Shown piece by piece: positions 9,442 to 22,082 of a stretch of DNA of 64,000 nucleotides. Each line of letters opens with the position of its first letter. Position 1 is the first letter of the stretch. Below the pieces are notes generated by a model, which was not told the DNA's origin, did not search any database, and saw only the letters and a list, made by a program, of their open reading frames with translations. Both the position numbers and the translations under genes were made by a program. The DNA is taken from assembly GCF_021582895.2 (NCBI RefSeq), contig NZ_CP091139.2, positions 3,348,001 through 3,412,000 of the forward strand, in the 5' to 3' direction. This DNA is from Microbacterium elymi. Lineage in GTDB: Bacteria > Actinomycetota > Actinomycetes > Actinomycetales > Microbacteriaceae.

Positions 9442-10261
9442 GTGATCACCATCCCGATCGGCGACCCCGACGACCCGCGCCTGGCGGACTACCGCGATCT
9501 GACGGATGTCGCGCTTGCGCCGCGCGCTCGAGCCGGCCGGGGGCCTGTACATGGCCGAGTCGGCGAAGGTCCTGGCCCGGGCACTGGAGGCCGGGCACCG
9601 CCCGCGGTCGGTGCTCGTCCAGGAGAAGTGGGTGCCGGATGCTGCGGCCCTGCTCGGCTCGCTGCCCGATGTCCCGGTGTATGTGGTGCCCGCTTCCGTC
9701 GCCGAACAGGTGACCGGCTACCCCGTGCACCGGGGTGTTCTCGCGGCGATGCACCGGCCCGACCTGCCGACGGTGCGCAACGTGCTCGCGGGCGCGCGGC
9801 GGCGACCACATTCACGAATCGCCGTCCTTGAGAATCTCACCGACCACGCGAACGTCGGTGGTGCAATAAGGAACGCCGCAGCGATGGGCGTCGACGCCGT
9901 GCTGGTGACGCCTGGCTGCGCGGACCCGCTCTATCGGCGAGCTGTGCGCGTGTCGATGGGCACGGTGTTCCAGGTGCCGTGGACGCGGATCGACGGCTGG
10001 CCGCGCGACGGCATGCAGCTGCTCAAAGACGCCGGTTACGTCGTGGCGGGTATGTCGCTGGGGGAGGACTCGATCACCCTCGACGAGCTGGTCGCCGAGG
10101 ATCACGGCGACCTGGCACTGGTGTTCGGCGCCGAGGGCCATGGCCTGACGCCGGCGACCGACCGGTTGCTCGACCGCCGGGTGACGATCCCGATGATGCA
10201 CGGCGTCGACTCGCTCAACGTGGCGGCCTCGTCGGCGGTGGCGTTCTACGCGACGAGGTAG
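9442..10261 (+). CDS. SpoU/TrmH-family RNA 2'-O-methyltransferase
   Basis: About 272 residues from GTG 9442. A frame break at 9514 (GCGCTTGCGCC for GCGCTGCGCC) joins ITIPIGDPDDPRLADYRDLTDVAL to RRALEPAGGLYMAESAKVL. The N-terminal substrate-binding domain is followed by the SPOUT knot domain: motif 1 NLTDHANVGGAIRNAAAMG, motif 2 ALVFGAEGHGLTP and motif 3 IPMMHGVDSLNVAASSAVAFY. These make the SAM-binding trefoil knot. It methylates a ribose in rRNA or tRNA; the exact nucleotide is not predictable. Confidence 0.87.
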
Positions 10262-10378
10262 TGATGCTGTGCTCCTCCGTCCGGTATGGCACCCAGGCCG
10301 TGTCTGTGCGCACCGGTACGTTGAGATCGACACGCAGTCGCAACTGAGGCACGCCTTCGGGCTCGGGAGAACGACAAC

Positions 10379-10504
10379 ATGGCACCGACCACCAAAGAGG
10401 CGCAGCGCGCTCAGTTGCACAAGACGATGCGGCGCATCGTGAACGACCTCCGCGTTTGTGTCGACGGGTGGGCGATCGTCGCCGACCTGGAGGTGACGCC
10501 GTGA
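10379..10504 (+). pseudogene. Remnant of hsdM (type I restriction-modification methyltransferase)
   Basis: A 41-codon frame. Its first 29 residues (MAPTTKEAQRAQLHKTMRRI and on to DLRVCVDGW) match the very N-terminus of HsdM methylase subunits, which read ELHKTIW(R/Q)IANDLRGSVDGW. After VDGW the protein jumps to a short unrelated or C-terminal tail (AIVADLEVTP) and stops, overlapping the rhuM start by GTGA. The SAM-binding and DPPY parts are gone, so a large in-frame internal deletion of hsdM is the simplest reading. It cannot be a working methylase. Confidence 0.72.
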
Positions 10505-11439
10505 ACGAGCAGGAGATCGTCGTCTACATCGCCGATGGTGTCGAGTTGGCGCTGCCGATGGATCCTGAGCGTGAGACCGTGTGGGCCTCGCAGGCACAGA
10601 TCCAGGAGCTGTTCGGTGTAGACCAGTCGGGCGTGTCACGGCACATCCGCAACATCTTTCACGATGCTGAGGTCGAGCCGGAGAGCAATATGCAAAAAGT
10701 GCATATTGCCGGCGTGGACCGGCCGGTCACGTTGTACAGCCTCGACGTGATCCTCGCGGTCGGCTACCGTGCGAACTCGGGTCGTGCGATCATGTTCCGG
10801 CGGTGGGCCAGCACTGTTCTCAAGCAATATGTCGTCCACGGTGTCGTGGTCAACGAGCGGCGCCTCGAACAGGTGGGATCTATCGTGCGGGTGCTCGCAC
10901 GATCATCAGACACGGTCCTCGCGGGTGTCGCCGAAGTGCTCTCGGGCTACATGCCGAGCCTCCGTGTGCTTCGCGACTACGACGAGGGCTGCTGGATGCC
11001 GCACCTTCGGGCGCCACCGCGACATGGACGCTCAGCTACGACGACGCACGCGCGGTCATCGACACGATCCGTGCCGAGTTTCCCAACGACGCGTTGTTCG
11101 GCGTAGAGCGCGGCGATGCGCTGCGCGGTGTCGTCGCCACGATCTACCAGGGCTTCGGTGGGCTGGAGCTGTACCCGACCGTGCAAGCTGAAGGCGGCGA
11201 ATCTGCTCTACCTCGTGGTGAAGGACCACCCCCTCAGCGATGGCAATAAGCGCAGCGCAGCTGCGTTGTTCGTGCACTTCCTTGCTCACAACGGCGCGCT
11301 GGCGGATGCCGCGGGCACAGCCCGCATCTCGAACAACGCGCTGGCGGCCATCACTCTGATGGTGGCGATGAGCGACCCGAAGGAGAAGGACGTCATGATC
11401 GCACTGGTGGCCAGGATGCTCACGGAAGAGGCATCGTGA
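10501..11439 (+). CDS. rhuM: RhuM-family protein with C-terminal Fic/Doc-like domain
   Basis: About 312 residues from GTG 10501, which overlaps the hsdM remnant stop. The N-terminal RhuM domain (VWASQAQIQELFGVDQSGVSRHI... SLDVILAVGYRANSGRAIMFRRWA) is followed by a helical Fic/Doc-type domain with HPLSDGNKRSAAALFVHFL, a near match to the Fic motif HxFxDGNKR. There are two frame breaks: near 10990 (one G short before CTGCTGG) and 11184 (GTGCAAGCTG for GTGCAGCTG). RhuM genes often sit between hsdM and hsdS. The function is poorly known, though Fic proteins modify targets with AMP or phosphate. Its open frame persists although both neighbours are remnants. Confidence 0.8.
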
Positions 11440-11558
11440 GCCGCATCGACGAGTTGATCGCACAGCTGTGCCCGGATGGGGTGGAGTTCAAGACGCTCGG
11501 AGATATCGCGACGCTCGTGCGCGGCAACGGCATGCCGAAGACTGATCTCACCCATTGA
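11436..11558 (+). pseudogene. Remnant of hsdS (type I restriction specificity subunit)
   Basis: 40 codons from GTG 11436, overlapping the rhuM stop. The protein begins SRIDELIAQLCPDGVEFKTL and continues GDIATLVRGNGMPKTDL, the start of the first target-recognition domain of HsdS, then ends at TGA. The remaining roughly 350 residues are absent, and the next gene is a convergent SGNH hydrolase ending 45 bp away. There is no hsdR in the window. This is a truncated relic. Confidence 0.75.
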
Positions 11559-11602
11559 CGCCGAGCGGCGACGACGGCGCTGTCATCCTCCGCGACGAGC
11601 AG

Positions 11603-12465
11603 CTACGCCTCCTCGCCCCGACCGGCCCCGGGATCCGCGCCCGGCGCGACCACCTGCACCGGCAGGGGGTCGGGCCGCTTGGCGGTGATGTTGTCGCCCG
11701 AGGACTGGTGCCGCAGCCGACGCAGCACCCACGGCACGAGGTACGCGCGCGCCCACACCAGGTCTTCGGTGCGCGCCTCTCGCCAGGTGCGCACCGGCAG
11801 CGGGTCGGGCTTGCATCGGGGCGAGATCGTTCGGCACGTTCAGCGCTCGCAGCACCATGCGGGCGACCTCGTGGTGTCCGAGCACGTTGAAGTGCAAGCC
11901 GATCGTCGGCGAAGAACCGCGGGTCCTGCGCGGTCTTCAGCGCCCACTGATCGGCCACGACGCAGTCGAACTCCTCGGCCACCGCCCGGATGTTCTCGTT
12001 GTAGATGGCGACCTTGCCGCGGATGCCGCGGAACACCGGGGTGAACTCGGTGTCGATCCCGGTGAACACGACCAGGGTCGCGCCGCTCCCGGCCAGCCGG
12101 GCCACGGCGTCGCGGAACAGCGCGGCGACCGCGTCCGGATCGGACCGCGGCCGGATCACGTCGTTGCCGCCTGCGCACAGGGTGATCAGATCCGGCTTCA
12201 GCGCGAGCGCGGGCTCGATCTGGTCGTCCACGATCTGCCGGATGAGCTTGCCGCGCACCGCGAGGTTCGCGTAAGCGAAGTCGTCGACCTGGCTCGAGAG
12301 CACCTCGGCGACCCGGTCGGCCCAGCCGCGGAAGGCGCCCGGCTGGGTCGGATCGGGATCGCCGACCCCCTCGGTGAACGAGTCGCCCAGGGCGACGAAC
12401 CGGCGCCAGGGGTGCGGGCCGGCGTTGTCGACATACGGGGTGCGGCGATCCTCGGTGGCGGGCAT
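11603..12465 (-). CDS. SGNH/GDSL-family hydrolase
   Basis: About 286 residues. The catalytic blocks are present: FVALGDSFTEGVGD (Ser), the Gly of block II in the AYANLAVRGKL region, CAGGNDVIRP (Asn) and a C-terminal DRLHFNVLGH block with the catalytic His. Two frame breaks occur on the minus strand, CGGCTTGCACTTC for CGGCTGCACTTC (about 11895), which cuts the His block, and ATGCAAGCCC for ATGCAGCCC (about 11815). ATG 12465 is chosen because GGAAGG lies 6 nt upstream; ATG 12471 touches it. There is no signal peptide, so a cytoplasmic esterase or lipase-type enzyme of unknown substrate. Confidence 0.85.
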
Positions 12466-12566
12466 CAGCATCCTTCCGATTCGTGACCGACATTCAGACT
12501 AATCTCGGGCAGGGTCGCACGCTCGGTTTAGGCTGGAATCTCGTCCGGCGGCGGGAAGGGGTGCGG

Positions 12567-14381
12567 GTGGAGGAGCAGACCTCTCTGGGCAGCTTCGCCG
12601 CCGAACACCTTTCACCGACCTACCCGCAGCGCGCGCCCTGGGGCACGGCCCAGCGCCTGCGCGCCTGGCAGGCCGAGGCGCTGGACCGCTACTTCGAGCT
12701 GGACGGCCCGGACGGTCCGGGCAAGGGCCCGCGCGACTTCCTCGCGGCGGCCACCCCCGGCGCCGGCAAGACCACGTTCGCGCTGCGTCTGGCCAGCGAG
12801 GCGTGCGGCGGGATGTCGTCGACCGGATCGTGGTGGTCGCCCCGACCGAGCATCTGAAGACGCAGTGGGCGGATGCCGCGGCCCGGGCATCGATCCGGCT
12901 CGATCCCGCATTCTCCAACCGCCACGCCGCCCCGGCCCGGCACTATCACGGCGTGGCCGTCACCTATGCGCAGGTGGCGGTGAAGGCATCCGTCCACGAG
13001 CGTCTCATCCTCGACAAGCGCACGCTGGTGATCCTCGACGAGGTGCACCACGGCGGCGACGCGCTCAGCTGGGGCGACGCCCTCCGCGAGGCGTACCGAC
13101 GTGCCACCCGCCGACTGCTGCTGTCCGGCACCCCGTTCCGCAGCGACACCGCGCCGATCCCGTTCGTCGAATACCACCCGAACGAGCACGGCATCCGCAT
13201 CTCGCGTACCGACTACTCCTACGGATACCGGCGGGCGCTTCTGGACGGGGTCGTCCGGCCGGTGATCTTCATGGTCTACGCCGGGCAGATGCGGTGGCGC
13301 ACCAAGGCCGGCGACGAGATGGAGGCCCAGCTCGGCCAGGACAACACGAAGGACATCACTGCGCAGGCCTGGCGCACCGCGCTCGACCCGGAGGGCGATT
13401 GGATCCCGGCGGTGCTCCGCTCCGCTGACCGCCGACTGACCGAGGTGCGCGAGCAGGTTCCGGATGCCGGGGGGCTGGTGATCGCGACCGATCAGACCGC
13501 CGCCCGCGCCTACGCGGCGATCCTCAGGGAGATCACCGGGGAGGCGCCCACCGTGGTGCTCTCCGACGAGGCCGAGGCATCCGCCCGGATCGAGACGTTC
13601 GCGCAGAGCGAGGCTCGATGGATGGTGGCGGTCCGGATGGTCTCGGAGGGGGTGGATGTCCCGCGCCTGGCGGTCGGGGTGTACGCGACGAGCGCCTCGA
13701 CGCCGCTGTTCTTCGCGCAGGCGATCGGCCGGTTCGTGCGGGCCCGGCGTCGCGGCGAGACGGCCAGCGTGTTCCTGCCGAACGTGCCGCAGCTGCTCGC
13801 GCTGGCCGGCGAGCTGGAGCGACAGCGCGACCACGCGCTGGACCGCGAGTCCGACGGCGACGAGTGGGACGCCGAAGAGGACCTGATGGATGCCGCGGAG
13901 CGCGAGGAGAAGGCCTCGGACGCGCTCACCGAGGAGTTCAGCTACCAGGCCCTGGGATCGCTCGCGCACTTCGACCGGGTGCTGTACGACGGCAAGGAGT
14001 TCGGCCAGCTCGCCGTCCCCGGCACCCCGGAGGAGGAGGAGTTCCTCGGCCTTCCCGGTCTGCTCGAACCCGAGCATGTGCACGAGCTGCTGATGCAGCG
14101 TCAGGCCCGCCAGGGGCGCCACCGGGCCACCCGCGAGGCGCGTGAGGGCTCCACCGACGCCCGGGACGCGGTGCCGCCGCAGGCGCTGCACCGCACCCTG
14201 AAGGAGCAGCGTCAGCTGCTGAACAGCCTGGTCGGGCTGTACGCCCGCCAGTCCGGCGAACCGCACGGCGCCGTGCATGCCGAACTGCGGCGGGTCTGCG
14301 GCGGACCCGCCGTCGCCCAGGCCACGGTCGCGCAAGCTGCAGAAGCGGATCGAGGTGCTCCGGGGCCGCGTGCACTCGTAG
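12567..14381 (+). CDS. DEAD/DEAH-box superfamily II helicase (XPB/SSL2-like)
   Basis: About 604 residues. Walker A is ATPGAGKTT, motif II DEVHH, motif III LLLSGTPFRSD; the helicase C domain includes VSEGVDVPRLAVGVYAT and AIGRFVRARR. The C-terminus is acidic then basic, without a nuclease motif. A frame break at 12801 (GAGGCGTGCGG for GAGGCGCTGCGG) splits the protein just after Walker A, and another at 14333 (GCGCAAGCTGC for GCGCAGCTGC) affects the last 14 codons. GTG 12567 is preferred (GAAGGG 6 nt upstream). It unwinds DNA or RNA; the precise role is unknown, and homologues are widespread in Actinobacteria. Confidence 0.85.
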
Positions 14382-14525
14382 CCGCGGGGCCGTCGCCCGT
14401 CCGGGCCCCGATGCCGCGGGCCGCGTCCCGTTCGGAGCTCCGAAATGCTGGCAATCCCGCGGAATCGCCCGGGCGCGGCATCCGTCGCCGATAGCCTCGA
14501 ACGGTTGTCGACCCCGGGAGAAGAT

Positions 14526-15618
14526 GTGACCGCGCCCCGCGCCGAGCCCAGGCAGCCGCGATCGCCGACGCTGGGCGCAGTACCTGGTCAACGAGCGGGC
14601 CGAGGCGCGCGTCTATCGCGAACTGGCCGGTCGCCGTACCGGCGAGGAGCGCGAGATCCTCACCGCGCTGGCGGATGCCGAGGGGCGGCACGAGGCCCAC
14701 TGGCTCGAGCTGCTGGGCGCAGAGCCCGCCTCGCTCCCGCGTGCGTCCGCGCGCACCGTCCTGCTGGGCTGGATGGCCCGGCACTTCGGCTCGATCTTCG
14801 TCCTGGCACTGGCCCAGAACGCCGAGGGGCGCTCGCCGTATGAGACCGACCCGCACGCGACCCCGGCGATGGCCGCCGACGAGAAGGTGCATCAGGAGGT
14901 CGTGCGGGGCCTCGCCGCCCGCGGGCGGCGGCGGCTCTCCGGCGGGTTCCGGGCCGCCGTGTTCGGCGCCAATGACGGGCTGGTCTCGAACCTCGCCCTG
15001 GTGATGGGCATCGGCGCGACCGGGGTCCCCTCGTCCTTCGTGCTGTTCAGCGGGGTGGCCGGGCTGCTGGCCGGGGCCCTCTCGATGGGCGCCGGCGAGT
15101 ACGTGTCGGTGCGCTCGCAGCGCGAGCTGCTGGAGGCCACCGAGCCGGGGGAATTCGCCGACGGCGTCCTTCCGGACCTCGACCTCGACGCCAACGAGCT
15201 CGCCCTGGTGTACCGCAGTCGGGGGATGACCCAGGAGGACGCGATCGAGCGTGCGGAGCGCGTGCTGGACCGCGCCCGCGCCGCGGAGCCGGCCGCGCCG
15301 GGCACCGGCCCGGTCTCGACCGGCGACATCGGCGAGGTCGTGGGCGGGGCATGGCGGGCGGCGATCTCGAGCTTCCTCTGCTTCGCCTCGGGCGCGATCA
15401 TCCCGGTGCTGCCCTGGATCTTCGGACTGACCGGCCCGGCAGCGGTGGTGCTGGCGCTGGTGCTGGTGGGACTGGCCCTTCTGGGCACCGGTGCGATGGT
15501 GGGGCTGCTGTCCGGCGCGCCGCCGCTGCGCCGTGCGCTGCGGCAGCTTGCTCATCGGCTTCGCCGCCGCGGCGGTCACCTACGGGCTGGGCCGCTCTTC
15601 GACATCACACTGGGATGA
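14526..15618 (+). CDS. VIT1/CCC1 transporter-family protein with N-terminal ferritin-like domain
   Basis: About 360 residues from GTG 14526. The N-terminal ~140 residues form a ferritin/rubrerythrin-like helical domain (WAQYLVNERAEARVYRELA... EEREILTALADAEGRHEAHW) with the E/H spacing of diiron sites. The C-terminal ~200 residues are the membrane VIT domain (AVFGANDGLVSNLALVMGI, LAGALSMGAGEYVSVRSQRE, then two hydrophobic hairpins). VIT proteins move Fe2+ or Mn2+ across membranes. Three frame breaks occur: about 14551 (GCAGC), 15549 (CAGCTTGCTC for CAGCTGCTC) and about 15593, the last returning to the original frame to end LFDITLG. Confidence 0.83.
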
Positions 15619-15667
15619 CACATCGCCATCCTTCAGCTACACTGAAGCCATCTCAGTATTGCTGAAG
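15615..15667 (+). promoter_or_regulatory. Promoter and operator of the MFS efflux gene
   Basis: ATGACA at 15615-15620 (5 of 6 to the -35 consensus), a 17-nt spacer and TACACT at 15638-15643 (-10). The -10 lies inside a perfect inverted repeat CTTCAG-N5-CTGAAG (15631-15647), with a further CTGAAG half-site at 15662-15667. A repressor bound there would block RNA polymerase. No regulator gene is adjacent. Confidence 0.6.
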
Positions 15668-15682
15668 GTTGGGAGTCTCACC

Positions 15683-15703
15683 ATGGTCGCGCACTCGCGA
15701 TGA
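15683..15703 (+). CDS. Candidate six-residue leader peptide MVAHSR
   Basis: ATG 15683 has GGGAG 7 nt upstream and encodes MVAHSR before a TGA that overlaps the MFS start as ATGA. This gives an attenuator-like or translational-coupling arrangement. It is very short, so it could be chance, or the MFS gene may simply use this ribosome site by reinitiation. Confidence 0.35.
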   Translation: MVAHSR

Positions 15704-17338
15704 CCGGCGCACGCACGGTCGAGACCGCGGTCGAGTCGGGCCCGACGCGGCGGGACTGGCTGGGCCTTGCCACGCTGGCCTCCGGGCTCGGGATGATCGT
15801 CCTGGACGGGACGATCGTGGGCGTCGCCCTGCCCGACATCGTCCGGGATCTGCACCTCACCCTCAGCGACGCCCAGTGGGTCGGCAGCCTGTACGCCGCG
15901 GTCCTGGCGGCCCTGCTGCTGTCGGCCGGTCGGCTCGCGGACCGATGGGGGCGCAAGCGGCTCTTCCTGGCCGGGATCGTAGTGTTCGTCGCCGGCAGCG
16001 TGTGGGCCGGTGCTGCCGGGGCCGCGGGGGTGCTGATCGCCGCGCGCGCGGTGCAGGCGCTCGGGGCCGCGCTCATCCTGCCCACGACGCTCTCGAGCGT
16101 GAACGCCACGTTCCGCGGGCCGTCGCGCGCGGCTGCGTTCGGCGTCTGGGGGGCGGTGATCTCGGGGGCGGCGGCGATCGGCCCGCTGGCTGGCGGGGCG
16201 CTGACCCAGTACGCGTCGTGGCCGTGGATCTTCCTGGTGAACGTGCCGCTGGGGGCGATCGTGTTCGTCGCTGCGGTCTTCACCGTCCGTGAGACCCGCG
16301 CCCCGGCGGCCGACTCCGGCGATCGCGGCGGCCCCGACATCCTCGGCGCCGTCCTGAGCGCGGTCGGCTTCGCGTCCCTGGTGTTCGTCGTGATCGAGGG
16401 CCCCGATCTGGGGTGGTGGCGACCGCAGGAGTCGTTCACCGTGTTCGGGCTGACCTGGCCGCAGACCGCGGCGATCTCGCCGGTGCCGGTGCTGATCGTG
16501 GTGGCGGCGGTCTCGCTGGTCGGCTTCATCGGATGGGAGCGGTCGCGGGCACGCGCGGGCCGGCAGGCGCTGCTGGATCTGACGCTGTTCCGCCTGCCCA
16601 CCTTCACCTGGGGCAACGTCACCGCCGGAACGGTCGCCGTCGGCGAGTTCGCGCTGGTGTTCGTGCTGCCGCTCTTCCTGGTCAACGCGATGGGGCTGCC
16701 TGTGATGACGGCCGGGCTGGTGCTGGCCGCGATGGCGGTCGGCGCGTTCGTGTCCGGTGCCCTCGCGCGGCACCTCGCCGCGCGGCTGGGCGCCCCGGGC
16801 GTCGTGATCCTCGGGCTCGCGCTGGAGGTGGTGGGCATCCTGGTGGTCGCGCTGGTGGTGCGACCGGATGCCGCGGCCTGGCTGATCGCGGCGCCCCTGG
16901 TCGTCTACGGGCTCGGCCTGGGGCTGGCGTCGGCGCAGCTGACCGGCACGGTGCTGCGCGACGTTCCGCCCGCCCAGTCCGGGCAGGGCTCGGCGACCCA
17001 GAGCACGGTCCGGCAGGTGGGCAGCGCACTGGGCACCGCCGTCTCGGGGGCCGCGCTGGCGATCGCGCTGGCCCTCACGCTCCCGGCGGCGACATCCGAC
17101 GCGGGCCTGACCGGCCCGAAGATCGATCAGCTCGTCAACGCCACCCGGCAGAGCGCCGGCGCCACGATCGCGCAGCTGCGTGCGCAGCACTCCGACGCGC
17201 TCGTGGCGGCGCTGTCGGCGGGGTTCGCGGATGCCACGCGCAAGCTCGCTGCTGGTGGCCATGGCGTTCCTCGTGCTCGGCCTGATCGGCGCGCTGCGGG
17301 TGCGCGCGGTCGCCGGCCGCGGCGCACCGGCGGCCTGA
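15700..17338 (+). CDS. DHA2-family (14-TM) MFS drug efflux transporter
   Basis: About 545 residues. It has the antiporter signature [17 protein letters not shown] in TM1 and the loop motif [16 protein letters not shown] after TM2; a 14-helix pattern is visible through to the last hydrophobic segment. A frame break at 17243 (ACGCGCAAGCTCG for ACGCGCAGCTCG) cuts off TM14 ([18 protein letters not shown]). It exports small molecules against a proton gradient; the substrate is unknown. The start overlaps the TGA of a six-codon frame, and a palindromic operator covers the promoter, so it is likely inducible. Confidence 0.88.
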
Positions 17339-17367
17339 CCGGCGTCGCGGCGTGGCAGAGTGGACCG

Positions 17368-18537
17368 GTGACGGTCTACCTCGATCACGCGGCCACCACG
17401 CCGCTGCGCCCCGAGGCGCGCGATGCGTGGCTGGCCGCCGCGCAGCACCGCGGCAATGCGTCCTCGATCCATCGGGACGGCCAGGGCGCCCGCCGGGTGC
17501 TGGAGGAATCCCGGGAGCGGCTCGCGGCCGTGCTGGACTGCGATCCGATCGAGGTGGTGTTCACCTCCGGCGGCACCGAGTCGGTCAACGCCGCGGTGAA
17601 GGGCCTGTGGTGGGCGCGGGCGACGGGAACGGATACCGTGGTCCTGCCGGACGGCGAGCACCACGCCACGATGGACGCGGTCGAGTGGCTGCGCACGCAC
17701 GAGGACGCCCCGGTGCGGCCGGTGCGGCTGGATGCGCAGGGCGCGATCGACGTCGACGCATTCGCGCGGGCGCTGCCCGGCGCGGCGGTGGCGACCGCCC
17801 TGGTCGCCAACAACGAGGTCGGCACGATCAACGACGCGGCCGGGCTGGCCGCGGCATCCGCCGGCGCCGGAGTGCCGCTTGCATCTGGACGCGATCGCCG
17901 CGTTCGGACACCTGCCGGTCTCGTTCCGGCGGTGGCGGGGCGATGCGCGCGGACAGCGCGGCCTGTGCGCGCTCAGCGTCTCGGCGCACAAGCTCGGCGG
18001 GCCGGTCGGGATCGGCGCCCTGGTCATCTCGCGGGCCGCCGCACCCGAGGCGCTGCTGCACGGCGGCGGCGGCAGCGCGCGCTCGCGAGCGGCACCCAGG
18101 ACATCGCCGGGGCGGCCGCGTTCGCGGTCGCGGCCGAGCGCGCCGAGGCCGAGCGCGACGCGGAGGGCGTGCGCCTGGCCGCGCTGCGCGACCGGCTGGT
18201 CCGCGGCATCCGGGACGCCGTGGACGGCTCCGCGCTGCTCGGCGACCCGGAGGAGCGGCTGCCCGGCAACGCGCACATCCTGTTCCCGGGCGCGCTCGGC
18301 GAGACGCTGCTGTTCCTGCTCGACGAGGCCGGCGTCTGCGCATCCACCGGATCGGCGTGCCAGGCCGGCATCCCCGAGCCGTCGCACGTCGTCACAGCGA
18401 TGGGGCGGACGGATACCGAGGCCCGCCAGGTGCTCCGGTTCACGCTGGGTCGCACCTCGACGCAGGCGGACGTCGACGCCGCCCTCGCTGTGCTGCCGGA
18501 CGCGGTGGAGCGCGCACGGGCAGCGGCCCGGCGCTGA
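17368..18537 (+). CDS. Cysteine desulfurase (NifS/IscS-like, class V aminotransferase)
   Basis: About 389 residues from GTG 17368. [14 protein letters not shown] at the N-terminus, the [14 protein letters not shown] cofactor loop, [12 protein letters not shown], the PLP lysine in [12 protein letters not shown], and the active-site cysteine region [17 protein letters not shown]. There are two frame breaks: 17880 (CCGCTTGCATC for CCGCTGCATC) and near 18085 in a GGC run joined to GCAGCGC. It takes sulfur from cysteine. Lying 53 bp before mnmA, it probably supplies sulfur for tRNA 2-thiolation as well as Fe-S assembly. A CAGAGT hexamer with 6-nt spacing precedes the start. Confidence 0.9.
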   Translation: MTVYLDHAATTPLRPEARDAWLAAAQHRGNASSIHRDGQGARRVLEESRERLAAVLDCDPIEVVFTSGGTESVNAAVKGLWWARATGTDTVVLPDGEHHATMDAVEWLRTHEDAPVRPVRLDAQGAIDVDAFARALPGAAVATALVANNEVGTINDAAGLAAASAGAGVPLASGRDRRVRTPAGLVPAVAGRCARTARPVRAQRLGAQARRAGRDRRPGHLAGRRTRGAAARRRRQRALASGTQDIAGAAAFAVAAERAEAERDAEGVRLAALRDRLVRGIRDAVDGSALLGDPEERLPGNAHILFPGALGETLLFLLDEAGVCASTGSACQAGIPEPSHVVTAMGRTDTEARQVLRFTLGRTSTQADVDAALAVLPDAVERARAAARR

Positions 18538-18577
18538 CCGCGGGACGGAACCCGGCCCGCGCCCAGGCGGCCGCTCC

Positions 18578-18583
18578 TAGACT
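18578..18583 (+). promoter_or_regulatory. Leaderless-type -10 box (TAGACT) of mnmA
   Basis: TAGACT, then 7 nt, then ATG 18591. Transcription would start at or beside the A of the start codon. Confidence 0.6.
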
Positions 18584-18590
18584 GGAGCCC

Positions 18591-19687
18591 ATGCGGATTC
18601 TGGCGGCGATGAGCGGCGGCGTGGACTCCGCCGTCGCCGCGGCACGCGCGGTCGAGGCGGGGCACGACGTCGTCGGCGTGCACCTGGCGCTCTCCCGCGC
18701 CGGCGGCACGCTGCGCACCGGCAGCCGCGGCTGCTGCACGATCGAGGACGCAATAGACGCGCGCCGCGTCTCGGACGTGCTCGGCATCCCGTTCTACGTA
18801 TGGGACTTCTCCGAGCGGTTCCGGCAGGATGTCGTGGACGACTTCATCGCCGAGTATCAGGCCGGGCGCACCCCGAACCCGTGCATGCGCTGCAACCAGC
18901 ACATCAAGTTCGCCGCCCTGCTGGAGCGGGCGCTCGAGCTCGGATTCGACGCCGTCTGCACCGGCCACTACGCCTCGCTGGTCGACGGCCCGCAGGGCCG
19001 GAAGCTGCACCGCGCGTCGGATGCTGCGAAGGACCAGTCGTACGTGCTGGGCGTGCTCACCGCCGAGCAGCTCGCGCACACGTACTTCCCGCTCGGGCAC
19101 ACCCCGTCCAAGGAGCTGGTGCGCGCCGAGGCGGAACGGCGGGGGCTCGCGGTCGCGCGCAAGCCCGACAGCTACGACATCTGCTTCATCCCGGACGGCG
19201 ACACGCGGGGCTGGCTCGCCGACAAGGTCGGCGCCGAGCCGGGCGAGATCGTGGACCGCACCGGCGCCGTGGTCGGCGGGCACGAGGGCGCGCATGCGTA
19301 CACGGTGGGCAGCGGCGCGGCCTGAAGATCGGTGTGCCCGCGGCGGACGGCAAGCCGCGCTTCGTGCTCGAGGTGCGGCCCGTCTCGAACACCGTCGTCG
19401 TCGGACCGAAGGAGGCGCTCGCGTGCGCCGAGATCGCGGGGGAGCGGTTCAGCTGGGCCGGTCGCGCGCCGGCCGAGGGGACATTCGACTGCGACGTGCA
19501 GATCCGCGCGCACGCCGACCCGGTGCCCGCACAGGCCGAGCTCGCCGACGGCGTGCTCACCGTGCGACCGACGCATCCGTTCGACGGCGTCGCACCGGGG
19601 CAGACGGCGGTGCTCTACGACGGCACTCGGGTGATCGGGCAGTTCACGATCGACCGCACGGTCTCGGCCGTCCCCGTCGACGCGTGA
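18591..19687 (+). CDS. mnmA: tRNA-specific 2-thiouridylase MnmA
   Basis: About 365 residues. The P-loop SGGVDS is near the N-terminus (residues 9-14), the first catalytic cysteine is in TPNPCMRCN, and the second in the [11 protein letters not shown] block. The C-terminal beta-barrel domain follows ([18 protein letters not shown]... IGQFTIDRT). A frame break near 19311 (one G missing before CAGCGGCG) splits [11 protein letters not shown]. MnmA inserts sulfur at U34 of tRNA-Lys, -Glu and -Gln. The cysteine desulfurase just upstream is its likely sulfur donor. Confidence 0.93.
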
Positions 19688-19704
19688 ACGTCGGCGGCCG
19701 CTCG

Positions 19705-22035
<2,331 letters not shown>

Positions 22036-22082
22036 CCGACCGATCGCCTGATGTCCTGAACGTCCCCGGGGAAGCTCGCCGT

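Noticed and set aside
11436..11558. The hsdS stub as a phage attachment site or tRNA-linked integration
   Set aside because: No integrase, tRNA or direct repeat is found around it; simple deletion fits better.
15491..15703. A 70-residue protein spanning the VIT 3' end and the efflux promoter
   Set aside because: Its first half is the shifted VIT C-terminus and the rest runs through the promoter palindrome; it has no ribosome site.
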